A DNA stretch of 64,000 nt. Source: Sapria himalayana (Eukaryota; Streptophyta; Magnoliopsida; Malpighiales; Rafflesiaceae). Within the stretch, counting starts at the first letter, position 1. Every line of letters begins with the position of its first letter. Positions 50,542-62,090 of the stretch are shown here, one piece after another. A model generated the notes under the pieces. It was not told the DNA's origin. It did not search any database and saw only the letters and a list, made by a program, of their open reading frames with translations. A program made the position numbers and the translations under genes. The stretch is taken from assembly GCA_029783825.1 (NCBI GenBank), contig JAREIK010002440.1, forward strand, positions 1,827,571-1,891,570, given 5' to 3'.

Positions 50542-53500
50542 CTCTCAACTCTCATTTTTTTTTCTCGCTATCGGCTTTCACCTTTTGGGACTCGGGTGTG
50601 GATTGTAGTACGTGTGCAGTGTTGACATCAAAAAAGCAAAGTTATTTTATGCATTATGATTTATGGTTATTTTTTTTTATTTTTTAGTTAAGTTTTATTT
50701 TAAAATTTTAGTTAATGCTAGTTTAAAGTTTAAACTTAAAAAATTAAATTTTAGTTTAATTAATTTTAATTAAAATATTAATTTAAAAACATTAAATACA
50801 ATATAGTTTAAAAACAGATAAAAAATAAAAATGACAAATAGTAATTTTAATTATGATAATAAAATTAATTATAATATAAATAACAAAAACCCTATGAAAA
50901 GGTTTGAGACCGTCGAAACTTTGGTTTTTCTGGTAGCCTCGACCTAAACATCTAAAAAACAAAAAACTAGAAGAATATCAATAATTTGGACTCACTTTAA
51001 TATAATACAACATTAAAATATTAGGAGTGTCGAAGAAGAATCAACACGATACAAATATTATAAAAAAAATTTAAGCTGTAAGAGTTTGTGTGTAGCTGGG
51101 CACCTTAAGAGGCATGACAAACTATGCACAAAAAAACTTGGTGTATTAGATCCAATGATTAAAATATCAGTTTCTATTGATATATCGGTACTTTGATTTT
51201 ATGGATACATCGGATATATCAAAGATATATTGGTGTGTATTTATATATGAGCACCAATTAATGATAGATATATCGGTCTTAATGGATATATCGATACTTA
51301 GAATTTATGGATATATCAGAAATTTTTATCATTGATTAGATCATAGGCAAACCCAACTCAACGATGGGTTCTTTGAGGCTGGATCTAGTTCAGCCTCAAT
51401 GTTTTCATATACCACAAGTTAGGGAGGGAATGCATGACCAAACTAATCACCACGATGGGTCTTCCGATTAACTTTTTGGAGGATCCAAGGGTTATTAGTA
51501 TCTTGTAGACTTATTTTCAACCTACATATCATAGGATTTCTATATTCATATTTCGAAACGACATACTAAAATACTATAACTTTGAAAAAAATCATAATTA
51601 ATAAATTAATGGATTATAGTAGAGTGGTGTCTGTGACATCTAATATCTAGACTAAACATGATGATGCATCTTATACATGCCTTACTGCTCACTATGTAGA
51701 TTCTAAATAGACGCTCAATAAAAAAAATATTAGGATTATTAGAGATTCTTCATCCTCATTATGACCCAACCATTTATGAGTGCATGATGAAAATCTTTAG
51801 AAAATATAAAATTCAAAATAAATTATATAGTATCACATTCGATAATGTATCTACTAATAGAATAGTCATTAACATGTTTGTTAGGACTATTAGAGATAGA
51901 CCATTAGGAGAGACTTTCACGTTAGATGCATGTGTCACGTCATTAACCTCATAGTACAAGTAGGGATGAAGGTTATTTCCGTAACTCACTAAAATTTCTT
52001 TATATGTCTCATAGACAATAGGAGTTTGATAGTCTCTATTTGTTAGTAGGTCTAAAGAAGAAGAATTTCTAATTAGATATGAGACACTTTAATATTACAC
52101 ATACCTTATGTTGGAGTCATGTGTTGGATACGAACACGTGATATCTAAATTTGTCAATTGTAAGAGTGATAAACTTATTATTGTTGACACTGATTAGGCT
52201 ACAAAAATTTTATTTTTGAAATTATTGAAAATTTTTTATGACACGAAGAACAAGTGTTCGATAGTTTATACTCCCACGACTTGCATTGTACTCAGGTACA
52301 TATGCATCATTACCAGCATATTTATGAAGATTAAAGATGACCTGACACATAGTGATATGGTTGTAGAGATGGAAACCAAATACTTAAAGTACTGATCCAT
52401 CATTCCATCTCTTTATTGTCTAGCTGGCTACATGGACCCTAGGGTTAAGGTGGAAGGGGTAGAAAATGTTTTGATATACATATCCTCATGCATGAACTAG
52501 AAAGACCAACCTGTGAGGCTCCGAGTACAGACATGGATACCATATTCGGAGACGATGACTTTTCCATTCAGGTAGAAAGGGAGAAATGATAGGGTGGACC
52601 GTCTAAAAGGAGTGAGTTGTTTTGGTACTTAGATACCAATTACTACTCAATCCTTATCATATTCTGATAATAAGAATCTTGATATTTTATAATGGTAGAA
52701 ATCATATGAGTCCACCTATTCCAAGCTATCTAAGATGGCACGAAATCTACTGACTCCTCAGGTGTCGAGCATAGCATCGGTCTACTTTTTCTATTGTAGT
52801 GAATATGATTTCAGATAGAAGATCCAGATTATGGCTAGATATTATTGAGACATTATCATGTATGAAGGATTGAAAGGATTTGAGTTTGAGCATCTAGGAT
52901 TGTGTTGGGACTACAGCAAAAGCAGAGGAGTTAGTTACTGATGATGAATGAGGACTAATATGAGAGAGATTCAGACATTGATGATTGAGTTGAGTGTCTG
53001 AGCCTACTTTACTACTTATTGCTTACTACTATTGATACATTGATACTAATATCATCATTGATCATATGTTAATGATATTTTTCATTTTCAATTATCTTTT
53101 TTGGATTGACATTGACTTTGTTTATTTTTTTGTTATTTTACTTTGAGACTTGAATCAGACACTTGAGTTTTTTATGATTTGAATTGGTTTGTATTAATAT
53201 TTTAGTTTTATCAATTCAGACATTGTTAGTTTTTAAATTTTAGTTGTTTATACTTTATCTTTTATTTAATTTAATAAATTAAAAAATTAAATAATTAATT
53301 ATTCATTTTAATTTAACTATAAACTATTTAAGTATTAAATAATTAATATTTAAATTTTATAATTATTTTGAATTCTAGATTCAAAATTTTCTAGATGACC
53401 CGAACTTGGCCCAAACAAGCCAGGTTCGGCTATCCAGGCACGGCTTGGCCAGAAATGCTAAACATTTGAGCCGATGGGCTATGTTGGGCTGGCTGTGATG

Positions 53501-53591
53501 AAGCCGTGCCATGACAGACACAACACAGTGGCCTGATTGGGCCACCTAAAAATAAGTCAAGTTGGGTTAGCCCAGCCCATTTGACACCTCT
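50030..53591 (+). mobile_element. hAT-superfamily DNA transposon copy 2, decayed
   Basis: This is the same family and orientation as copy 1. The right end CCCATTTGACACCTCT (ending about 53591) is intact, but the left terminal inverted repeat is not recognisable, so the start is approximate. Homology with copy 1 is clear from about 50250 (GAAGCTTCTGGAACC). The interior transposase is as decayed as in copy 1. A TC microsatellite lies at about 50506-50537. The open frame at 50094-50330 is GC-rich subterminal DNA. Confidence 0.82.
50890..52960 (+). pseudogene. hAT transposase pseudogene (copy 2)
   Basis: The BED zinc finger is better preserved than in copy 1: CKSLCVAGHLKRHDKLCTKK near 51078-51140. 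Then come FFEAGSSSASMF, a shifted frame with RLTFWRIQG, and AGMKVI near 51962. KCS, YTPTTCIALRYICIITSIF-like sequence, and MET(K)YLKY follow near 52260-52400. GYMDPRVKVEGVENVL lies near 52425-52475. The dimerisation domain contains DIL, KSYESTYSKLSKMARNLLTP and VSSIAS near 52680-52780. Stops and frameshifts throughout make it non-functional. Confidence 0.88.
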
Positions 53592-54594
53592 TATATAAAG
53601 TAGTTATCAACCATGGACTGTCACTACCATAGATGATCCCCTTATAGTTATACCTTAGGTATTTTTCTATTAAAATCATATTTATTCTACCAATGAAAGT
53701 ACTACAAGAGGAAAATGATCACACGACTATCACCACCTTGTGAAACATGTTCCCTTGCATGTGCCTCATGACTTACCTATCACCTTCTATCACAACTAAC
53801 ACATTAATTTCAAGTTATAGTGAAATTCAATGTTATACATTCCAAACAACCTCCATACCCACTAGAGGGTCAATCTTTTAATATATACACAATGAAAGGT
53901 CCTAATTACATTTGTGTTTTTGACTTTGTTAGTATCATACTCACACAATTATACTTACATAAATTTAAGGGTTTTAGACATTGATCTATTGCACATAGAA
54001 AAAATCAAAGGGATGTCATTTCTTATCAATGCGGGACTCATACATATGTCTCATGGTTTGTTTGTCATCATCCACCATGGCAACAAGCATATACACATTG
54101 GATAATGAAACCCTAAATCTTTGTTCTAACAAACAACCATATTTATCAACATTCAAAGAATAGAAAACCCACAATTATTTATTATAAAACTATGTTCATC
54201 ATATACAATAACATAAATTTATCCTAGACTTCTAATTAGTCTGATATTGGAATAGATTTCATGCAAGAAGATTGAATGATCATCTCATTAAATCAAGCAT
54301 TCTCAATGCTTGATTTAATCTAATTCTCGATGTATTTTTCTATGTATTTTGCCTAAGCTTCTCTTCCATTCAAGAGAGGTGATTCATCTTGGTGTGGCTT
54401 TGGATCACCTTGTGTTTTTCCTTTTAATTTTGTCTCTCCCCCTTTCTCTAGTTTTCTATTTTTTTTCTCTTGATTTTCTTTAATTTTACATTTTATATCT
54501 TTGGGTCCCATAGTATTCTATAGCAATTTAATGAGTTTGATGTAACAACATTGGGTTGATGTCATACTATTGAATAAATTTTAAATCTTTCCAC
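53592..54594. other. Unclassified spacer after hAT copy 2
   Basis: About 1 kb without a recognisable gene. A 63-codon open frame (53914-54105) has no domain or supporting context. CTCAT and AAATCAAGCATTC inverted words near 54290-54320 form a small hairpin-like repeat (AATCAAGCATTC against GAATGCTTGATT). Confidence 0.5.
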
Positions 54595-54935
54595 GAGCAT
54601 AGACTCATGGTAGCAAAAGATGTGACTAATAAAATTTTTCCCCGGAGCAAAAAGTCACAGCAACAAAAGAAGATATGTTTGAGAAAATTCTTTCTAGAGT
54701 ACATTGTCATGACTGATAAATTCTTCTCTTGAGCATAAGGTCAAGGAAGTCAAAGATGTCATAACTAATGAATTCTTCCCTTTAGCATAAAGTCATGGAA
54801 GCCAAAGATGTCATGACTAATGAAATTCATTTATAGAGCATGATATCATGCTGGAAAAAGATGCAATGACTAAGGAATATCCTCTCTAGAGCATTATGTC
54901 ACGATGATAAACAATGTCCTGACAAAAAAATTACC
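54595..54935. repeat. 52-bp-period minisatellite with GAGCAT/CATGAC core
   Basis: Seven degenerate units start at 54595, 54645, 54697, 54731, 54783, 54836 and 54889. The typical unit runs GAGCATAAAGTCATGGAAGC, then CAAAGATGTCATGACTAATG, then AATTCTTCCCTTTA. Spacings are 50, 52, 34, 52, 53 and 53; the 34 reflects an internal loss in the third unit. It lies about 300 bp before the GAA tract. Confidence 0.85.
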
Positions 54936-55234
54936 TTGTATTGTGTATTTTTGCTTTATGTGAAGAATATGTCATGGTACTAGAAAATATTATGACTTTA
55001 TGTACTAGATTGATACTTGGTTGTCATGATATAAAAACTAATATCATGCCAATTAATGTGTTGCACATTGGAATGATGTGACAATTGGGTAGTAGAGCCA
55101 TGATGTTTAATGAATTTCATGACTTATCTATATAATTACGACCAAGAAAGATTATTGTGGCTTCTTAATAGGCATGTATTGGAGTACAAATGCCATGATA
55201 TCTATAAATTAAGTATAAATGATAGATTTGGTGG
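54936..55234. other. CATGA-rich border of the GAA tract
   Basis: AT-rich sequence with recurring GTCATGATAT, CATGGTACT and CATGACTT words, like 26411-27330 in style. No gene. Confidence 0.5.
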
Positions 55235-55480
55235 AAAAAAAGAAAGAAAATGAGAAAAAAGAGAAAAAAATAAAAAAATGAGAAAAATGAGAAAATGGAG
55301 AAAAAAGAGGAAAAAGAGAAAAAAAGAGAAAAAGAAGAAAAATAAGAAAAATAAGAAAAAAGAGAAAGAAAAGAGAAAATAGAAAAGAGAGGAGAGAATA
55401 GAGAGAAAAGAGAAAGAAGAGAGAGAAGAGAGAGAGAAGAGAGAGGAGAGAGAGAAGAAGAGAAAAGAAAGAGAAGAAAC

Positions 55481-55675
55481 GAAAAGAATAGAATAGAATA
55501 TACTATAATATAATATTATATAATAGAATAGAAAAGAAAAGAAAAGAATAGAAAAGTATAGAATAGAATAGAATAGAAAAGAATAGATTAGAAAAGAATA
55601 GAAAAGAAAAGAATAGAATAGAATAGAATAGAATAGAAAAGAATAGAATAGAATAGAAAAGAAAAGAAGGAAAAT
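55481..55675 (-). repeat. GAATA/GAAAA pentanucleotide block
   Basis: A five-base periodicity of AGAAT and AGAAA units interrupts the triplet pattern of the GAA tract. A further block with longer period (AAATAATAAAAATAAAAATA, twice) follows at about 55685-55825. Confidence 0.85.
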
Positions 55676-56234
55676 ATCAGAAAAGAAAAAAAATAAAAGA
55701 AAAATAATAAAAATAAAAATAAAAAAGAAAGAAAAATAAAAATAAAAAGAAAAAAAATAAAAGAAAAATAATAAAAATAAAAATAAAAAAGAAAGAAAAA
55801 TAAAAATAAAAAGAAAAAAAATAAAAGGAATAGGAATGAGAACAAGATGATTAATAAAAAAAATAAGAAGAAGAAGATTTAGAACAAGATGAAGATGATG
55901 ACAAAAATCAAGATGAATGAGAAGAAGATGAAGAAGATGATGATGATGATATTAATAATGATAATGATGAGAATGATGAGAATGTAAAGAAAAAAAGAAG
56001 ACAATTAAGCAAAATAAAATATTAATGATAAAAACAAAAGATTAGTATGATAAAGAATAATATAATAATTAGGAGTAGTGGAGACGGTGGAGGAAGAAGA
56101 AGAAAGAGAATAATAATAATAATAATAATAAGTTGTTGTTGTTGTTGTTGATAAATAATAATATTAAAAAAGAAGTTGATTATGATTATGATTATGATGA
56201 AAAAGCTAATGATGATAATGATGATCACGATAAT

Positions 56235-57276
56235 GATAATGATGATTAATAATAATATGATGATAAAAAGGTGAAATAAGAAGAAGAAGAAAAAAAAAGA
56301 ATATAATAAGGAACAATAAGATGATTAGTAATTAGAAGTAGATGAAAAAGAGGTCGATGAGGAGGTAAAAAAATAAAATGATGATGATGATGAGGAGGAG
56401 GAAGAGGAGGAGAGGGAAAAAAAGATGAGTAAAAGGGAGGAAGCACTAGAAATATAAGATGAATAAGAAAAAGAAAATGGAGAAGAAGAAATTGATAAAA
56501 AAGAAAAATAATATGAAGATAATGATGATGATGAAAAAAAATAAAAAGGAGGAAATAAAAAGGAGGAGGAAGAGGAGGAGATAAATAAGAAGAATAAGAT
56601 TTATAAGAGAAGAAGAAGAAGAAGAAGAAGAAGGAAAAGAAGAAGACAAAAAATCAACTATAAGCCTTGAAAGCCTACAAGCAAACCTCCTTAACTCAAT
56701 CTATTAAAAAATTCTTCTTTTTACAATAAGAAAGATAATAATAATAATAATATGATGATAATGATGATTAATAATAATATGATGATAAAAAGGTGAAATA
56801 AGAAGAATAATAATAATAATAATAATAGAAAATATGATAAGGAACAATAGGATGATTAGTAATTAAAAGTAGATGAAAAAGAGGTCGATGAGGAGGTAAA
56901 AAAATAAAATGATGATGATGAGGAAGAGGAGGAGGAGGAGAGGGAAAAAAGATGAGTAAAAGGGAGGAAGCAATAGAAATAGAAGATGAATAAGAAAAAA
57001 AAATGGAGAAGAAGAAATTGATAAAAAAGAAGAATAATATGAAGATAATGATGATGATGATGAAAATAAAAAAGAAAAAAATAAAAAGGAGGAAGAGGAA
57101 GAGGAGGAGATAAATAAGAAGAATAATATTTATAAGAGAAGAAGAAAAAAAAAAGAAAAAGAAGAAAAAAAAAATCAACTATAAGCCTTGAAAGCCTACA
57201 AGCAAACCTCCTTAACTCACTCTATTAAAAAATTCTTCTTTTTACAATAAGAAAGAAGGAGAAGAATAATAAGAAG
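56235..57276. repeat. 521-bp tandem duplication in the GAA tract
   Basis: Two units share AAAAGGTGAAATAAG (56267 and 56789), AGAGGTCGATGAGGAGGT and a non-purine island with TAAGCCTTGAAAGCCTACAA (56661 and 57182). Anchor spacings are 521-522 bp. The island, about 56650-56730 and 57172-57252, also contains CTCCTTAACTCA and TTCTTCTTTTTACAATAAG and is unlike the rest of the tract. Confidence 0.92.
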
Positions 57277-60180
57277 AAAAAAGGTAAGAAAAATATGATG
57301 AAGAAAAACAAAAGGGATAAGAATAAGAAAAAAATAAGAAGAATAAGAAATGTAGAAAGAATATAAAGAAAATTAAGAATAAGAAGAAAGTGATGATGAT
57401 GAAGAAAAATAAATAGGATCAGAAATAAGAAGGCCATGAAAAAGATGGGAAAGAAAAGAAAAGAAAAAAAGGAAGAGGAGGGAGGAGGAGGATGACGAAG
57501 AGTAAGAAAGGAGAAATTGAAGAGGAGGTGGAGGAGAACAAGGAACAAGAATACAAAGATGAGGGGAAAGAATAAGAAAGAACAAAAATAAGATTAATAT
57601 CAAGAATAAAAAGAAAAAAAATTAAGAATAATAGGAACAAAAAGAGAAGAAGAAAAAAAAGATGAAAAAAAAGAAAAAAAGGATAAAAAGAAACAAAAAA
57701 AGATAAAAAAGAAAAAGGAGACCAAAAATATAGCAAAGAATTATATCTCGAAGAAGGAAAAGATGAGTAAAAAAGAATCAGAATAGAAAGAATAAGAATA
57801 ATTAAATGGAAAGAATACAAATAACAAGAAAATAAATAGATGTCAATAATTAAGATGAACTAGGTGATAAAAATGATGATGATGATGAGTAAGCTGATGA
57901 TGAAGAAGAAAAGGAAAATTAAATAGGTGAGGAAAATAAACAAAAATAAAAAGAATAAGAATATCAAAAAGATGAAAAAGAAGAAAAAATTGGGAGGAGG
58001 TGGTCGTGATGGTGGAAAAAGAAAAATAAGAATTTAAAATAATAGAATTGAATGAACAAAAATAAGAAGGAAAAAGAAGAATAAAAAGCATGGAAGAAAA
58101 AAAATGATAAAAAAGTAATGATGAAAAAAATAAGATAGAAATAAAAAAAAGAATAAGAAGAAAGAGAAAAAAAATAAGAGAAAGTACAAGAAGAACAAAA
58201 AAAAGAATAAGACTAAAAAAATAAAAATATGAAGAAGTGTAAAAATAAGTAGAATAGAAGGTAGAAGAATAAAAATAATAAGAATACGAAGAAGAAAATA
58301 AAAAAAAATAATTGTTGAAGAACAATTTTAATAGGAAGAGGAAGGACAAGTAGTCAGAAAAAAAAGAATAAGAATAAGAAGGGATAGAATAATAATAAGA
58401 ATAAAAAATATATAAAAATAAGAAGAATAAAAAGAAAATGAAAAAAAAATAAAACAAAGTAAAAAAAGGAAAAAAAGAATAAGAAGAGGAGGGAGGCAGA
58501 ACAAGAAGAAGAAGAAGATGATGATGATGATGATGATGAGATGGAACAAGAATGATAATAATTAGAAGAAGAACAAAAAAAGATCAAATAGAACAACTAG
58601 AAATAGAAGAAAAAAAAGAACAAGAGGAAGATGTATAAAAATTAGAAGAAGAGGAGACAGTGGTCAAGTAGAAAGAGGAGGGGGAGGAAGAAATAGAAGA
58701 TAAAAATTTTAAAGAATATGAAAAATTGTAAAATTAAAATTAAGAAGAAAAATAAGAAAAATAAAAAAGGAGATAATGATGATAATGCTGATTATGATGA
58801 TGATGATGAATAACAAGGTGATAGTGATAAGAAAGAGTAAAAAGAAGATAAGTTGATGAATAAAAAATAAGAAACATGTAAATGAGGAGGAGGAATAACA
58901 AAATAGGAGAAGAGAAAGAAGAGAAGAAAAAGATTATTATAATCATGATGAAAAATAAGAAGAAGAATCAAAAAAAGAAAAAAATGAGTAAGAAGAAGAA
59001 TAAGATGACGAGATGGAAAGAAATAGAACTAAAGAAGAAATACAAAATAATAATAATAATAATAATAACAATAGAAAGATGAAGAAGAGAAGAAGAATAG
59101 AAAGAAGAATAAAAAAAGAAAAAGAATAATAAGAAGAAAAAGAAGTCGAAAAATTATAGAATTAGAAAAAGAATGAGTTATATAATGAGTAGTAGGAGCA
59201 AAAAGAATAAAAAAAATAAGAATAACAAGTAGAACTATGATAAGAAGAATAAAAGTAAGAATAATAAGAAGAATAAAATGAAGGAGAAGATGAATAAAAA
59301 AAATAAGAAGAAAAAGAATATGGAGATAAATAAAAAAAAGAATAATATGAAGATGAAGAAGAAGGCAAAGAATATGATGATAATGATGATGAAAAAGCAA
59401 CATGAAAAAAAAGAAGAGAAAGTAGATGAAGATTAAATGAATAAGAAGGATAAAATGAAGAAGAAAAGGATTGAAAAAAAAAAGAACATTAAGAAGAAGA
59501 AAAAAGATAAGAATAAAAGGAGGATGATGATGAGGAAGAGTTGGATGATAAGGAGCAAAAAGAATATGAAGAAAAAGAAAAAGAAGAAAGAAGAAGATGA
59601 AGACAAATTTAAAGAAGAATAACAATAATAAAAAGATGAAGAAGAAGAACATGATTATGATGATGATTAAAAAAAATAAAAGAACAAGAACAATAAAAGA
59701 TGAAGAAGAAGAAAGAGAAGAAGAAAAATAAATATAAAAATAAGAAAATGGTGAAGAAAAAAAAGGAGAAAAACAAGAGGAAGAGGAAGAAGATAAATAG
59801 AAAAATAAAAGGAAAAGAAAAAAGAAAAATGAGAAGAACAAGAGGAAGAGGAATAAGAATAATAAAAAAAAGAAGAGAAGAAGAAGAGCAAGAACAACAA
59901 GAACAAGAAGGCTAAGCTAGAAAAGTTGATGAATAAAAAGAAAATGTTGAGAACATGAAAATGAGTAGCAATATAAGGAATAATAAAAAAAAGAAACAGA
60001 AGAAAAAGAAGATAAAGATGATGATGACAAATAAGAAGAAAAAAAAATAAGATGACAAAGAGGAAGAAAAAAAATGATAACAGAGATAGGAGATGAAAAT
60101 AAATAGGAAGAATAAGAAAATAATTAGAATGATAATAATAGAAACAAGAAGAAAAGAAAAAGAAAACATGGAATAATAAT

Positions 60181-60560
60181 ATTAATAAAAGAGAAAAATA
60201 AAATAAAAATAAAATAGAAATAAAATAAAAATAAAAATAAAATAAAAATAAAATAAAATAAAAATAAAATAAAATAAAATAAAAATAAAATAAAAATAAA
60301 TAAAAATAAAATAAAAATAAAATAAAATAAAATAAAATAAAAATAAAATAAAAATAAAATAAAATAAAATAAAATAAAATAAAAATAAAATAAAAATAAA
60401 ATAAAAATAAAATAAAAATAAAATAAAAATAAAATAAAAATAAAATAAAAATAAAATAAAATAAAAATAAAAATAAAATAAAAATAAAATAAAAATAAAA
60501 TAAAAATAAAATAAAAATAAAATAAAAATAAAATGAAAATAAAATAAAAATAAATATAAT
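60181..60560. repeat. AAAAT-type AT microsatellite block, about 380 bp
   Basis: Nearly pure TAAAA and TAAAAA units, with hardly any G, lie inside the GAA tract. The minus-strand frame over it encodes only Phe/Tyr/Ile/Leu and is an artefact. Confidence 0.92.
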
Positions 60561-62057
60561 AAGAAGAAAGAAAAAGTCAAAGAAATTATAGAAAAAAAAA
60601 GGAGTTACATAATGAGAAGTAGAAGCAAAATAATAAGAAGAAAAAGAATAATGAGAAAATATGATGATAATGATGATGAATAAGAATCAAAACTAGAACA
60701 AGGAAAAGAATAAGAAGAATAACAAAAAGAACAAAGAGTAGGAAAAGAAGAAAAAAGAAGAAAAAGAATCTAAACAAAAAATAATAATATGCTAATGATG
60801 AAGAATAAAAAAACGAAAAATATAATTATGATGATGATGGTGATAATAATGATGATGATGAAAAAAGAACATGATAAAAAAAGAAGAGGAAGGAATTGAA
60901 GATCATATGAACAAAAAGAATAATAAGATAAAGAAGAGGATGAAGAAAAAGAAGAAAATGATGATGAATAGGAATTAGAAGAAAAAGAAGATATAGAAAA
61001 ATTAAATAAATATATAGATGAATAGAGGAGGAGGAGTTTTATTTTTAAAAAATGATAGATGAAATAATAGGATGAACAATAATAAGAATAGGATGAAAAA
61101 AAAACTAAAAGAAAAAAGAATAAGAATTAAAAAAATGAAGAAGATGAAAATGATGATGATGATGATAATAATTAATAAAAAAAGAACAAAAAGAATAATA
61201 GGAAGAGATTAAGAAGGGTAGGGAGAAAAAGAATAAGAAAATGAGAAAAAAGAGATAGCATAGAAAAAAGAAGAAGAAGAAGAAGCAGAAGAAGAATAGA
61301 AGAAGAGTAGGAAGAAGTTGATGAATAATAACAACAAGATGAGAAACTTACAAATGAGGTAGATGATGAGGAATAATAAAAAGAAGAAGTGAAAGAAGAG
61401 AATGAGAGAAAAAAGATTAAGAATAAGAATAATAATAAGAAAATGATGATGATGATTATGGTAAATAAAAAAAAGAATAAGAATAAGAAGAAGATGAGGA
61501 AGAAAAAGAATAAGATGATGAGTGGGGTAAAGATGAAAATAAAGAAAAAAAAAATTAAAAAAAAGAATAAAAATAATAATAATAAGAATATGAATAAATA
61601 AGGAGGAAAAAAAAAAGAGAAAAATGAACAAAAGGAAGAATAAGAAAAGAAAAAACAAGAAGGCAAGATGACAAAGAAGAAAAATACAATGTAAAATGAG
61701 AAGTAGAAGCAAAATAAGAATATGAAGAGAAAGAAGAAGAAGAATAAGATGATGTTGATGATGATGATAGGTGATGGTGATGATGGTGATGACAATAATC
61801 AACAAGAAGCATAACTAGAACAAAAAGAAGAATAAGGCTAAGAATAACTAGAAGAGGAAAAAGATAGAGAAGTAAGAAGAAAAATAAAAATTAGAAAAGA
61901 AGATGAAATAATGGGAAAAAAAGAACATGATAAAGAAAAAGATGATGATGATGAGTAATTAAAAGAAAAGGAGAAGTGGTAGAGAAAGAAGAATAAGAAC
62001 ATAATGATGATTATGATTAAGAAAATGAAAATGAAAAAAAAAGAAGATAAGAAGAAA

Positions 62058-62090
<33 letters not shown>

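Noticed and set aside
53914..54105. 63-codon + frame with normal composition.
   Set aside because: No recognisable domain, promoter or neighbouring gene. Frames of this length are expected by chance.
59029..59841. 270-codon minus-strand frame with apparent membrane segments.
   Set aside because: It is the TTC strand of the GAA tract and has the same compositional origin.
60182..60580. 132-codon Phe/Tyr-rich minus-strand frame.
   Set aside because: It is a direct translation of the AAAAT-type microsatellite.
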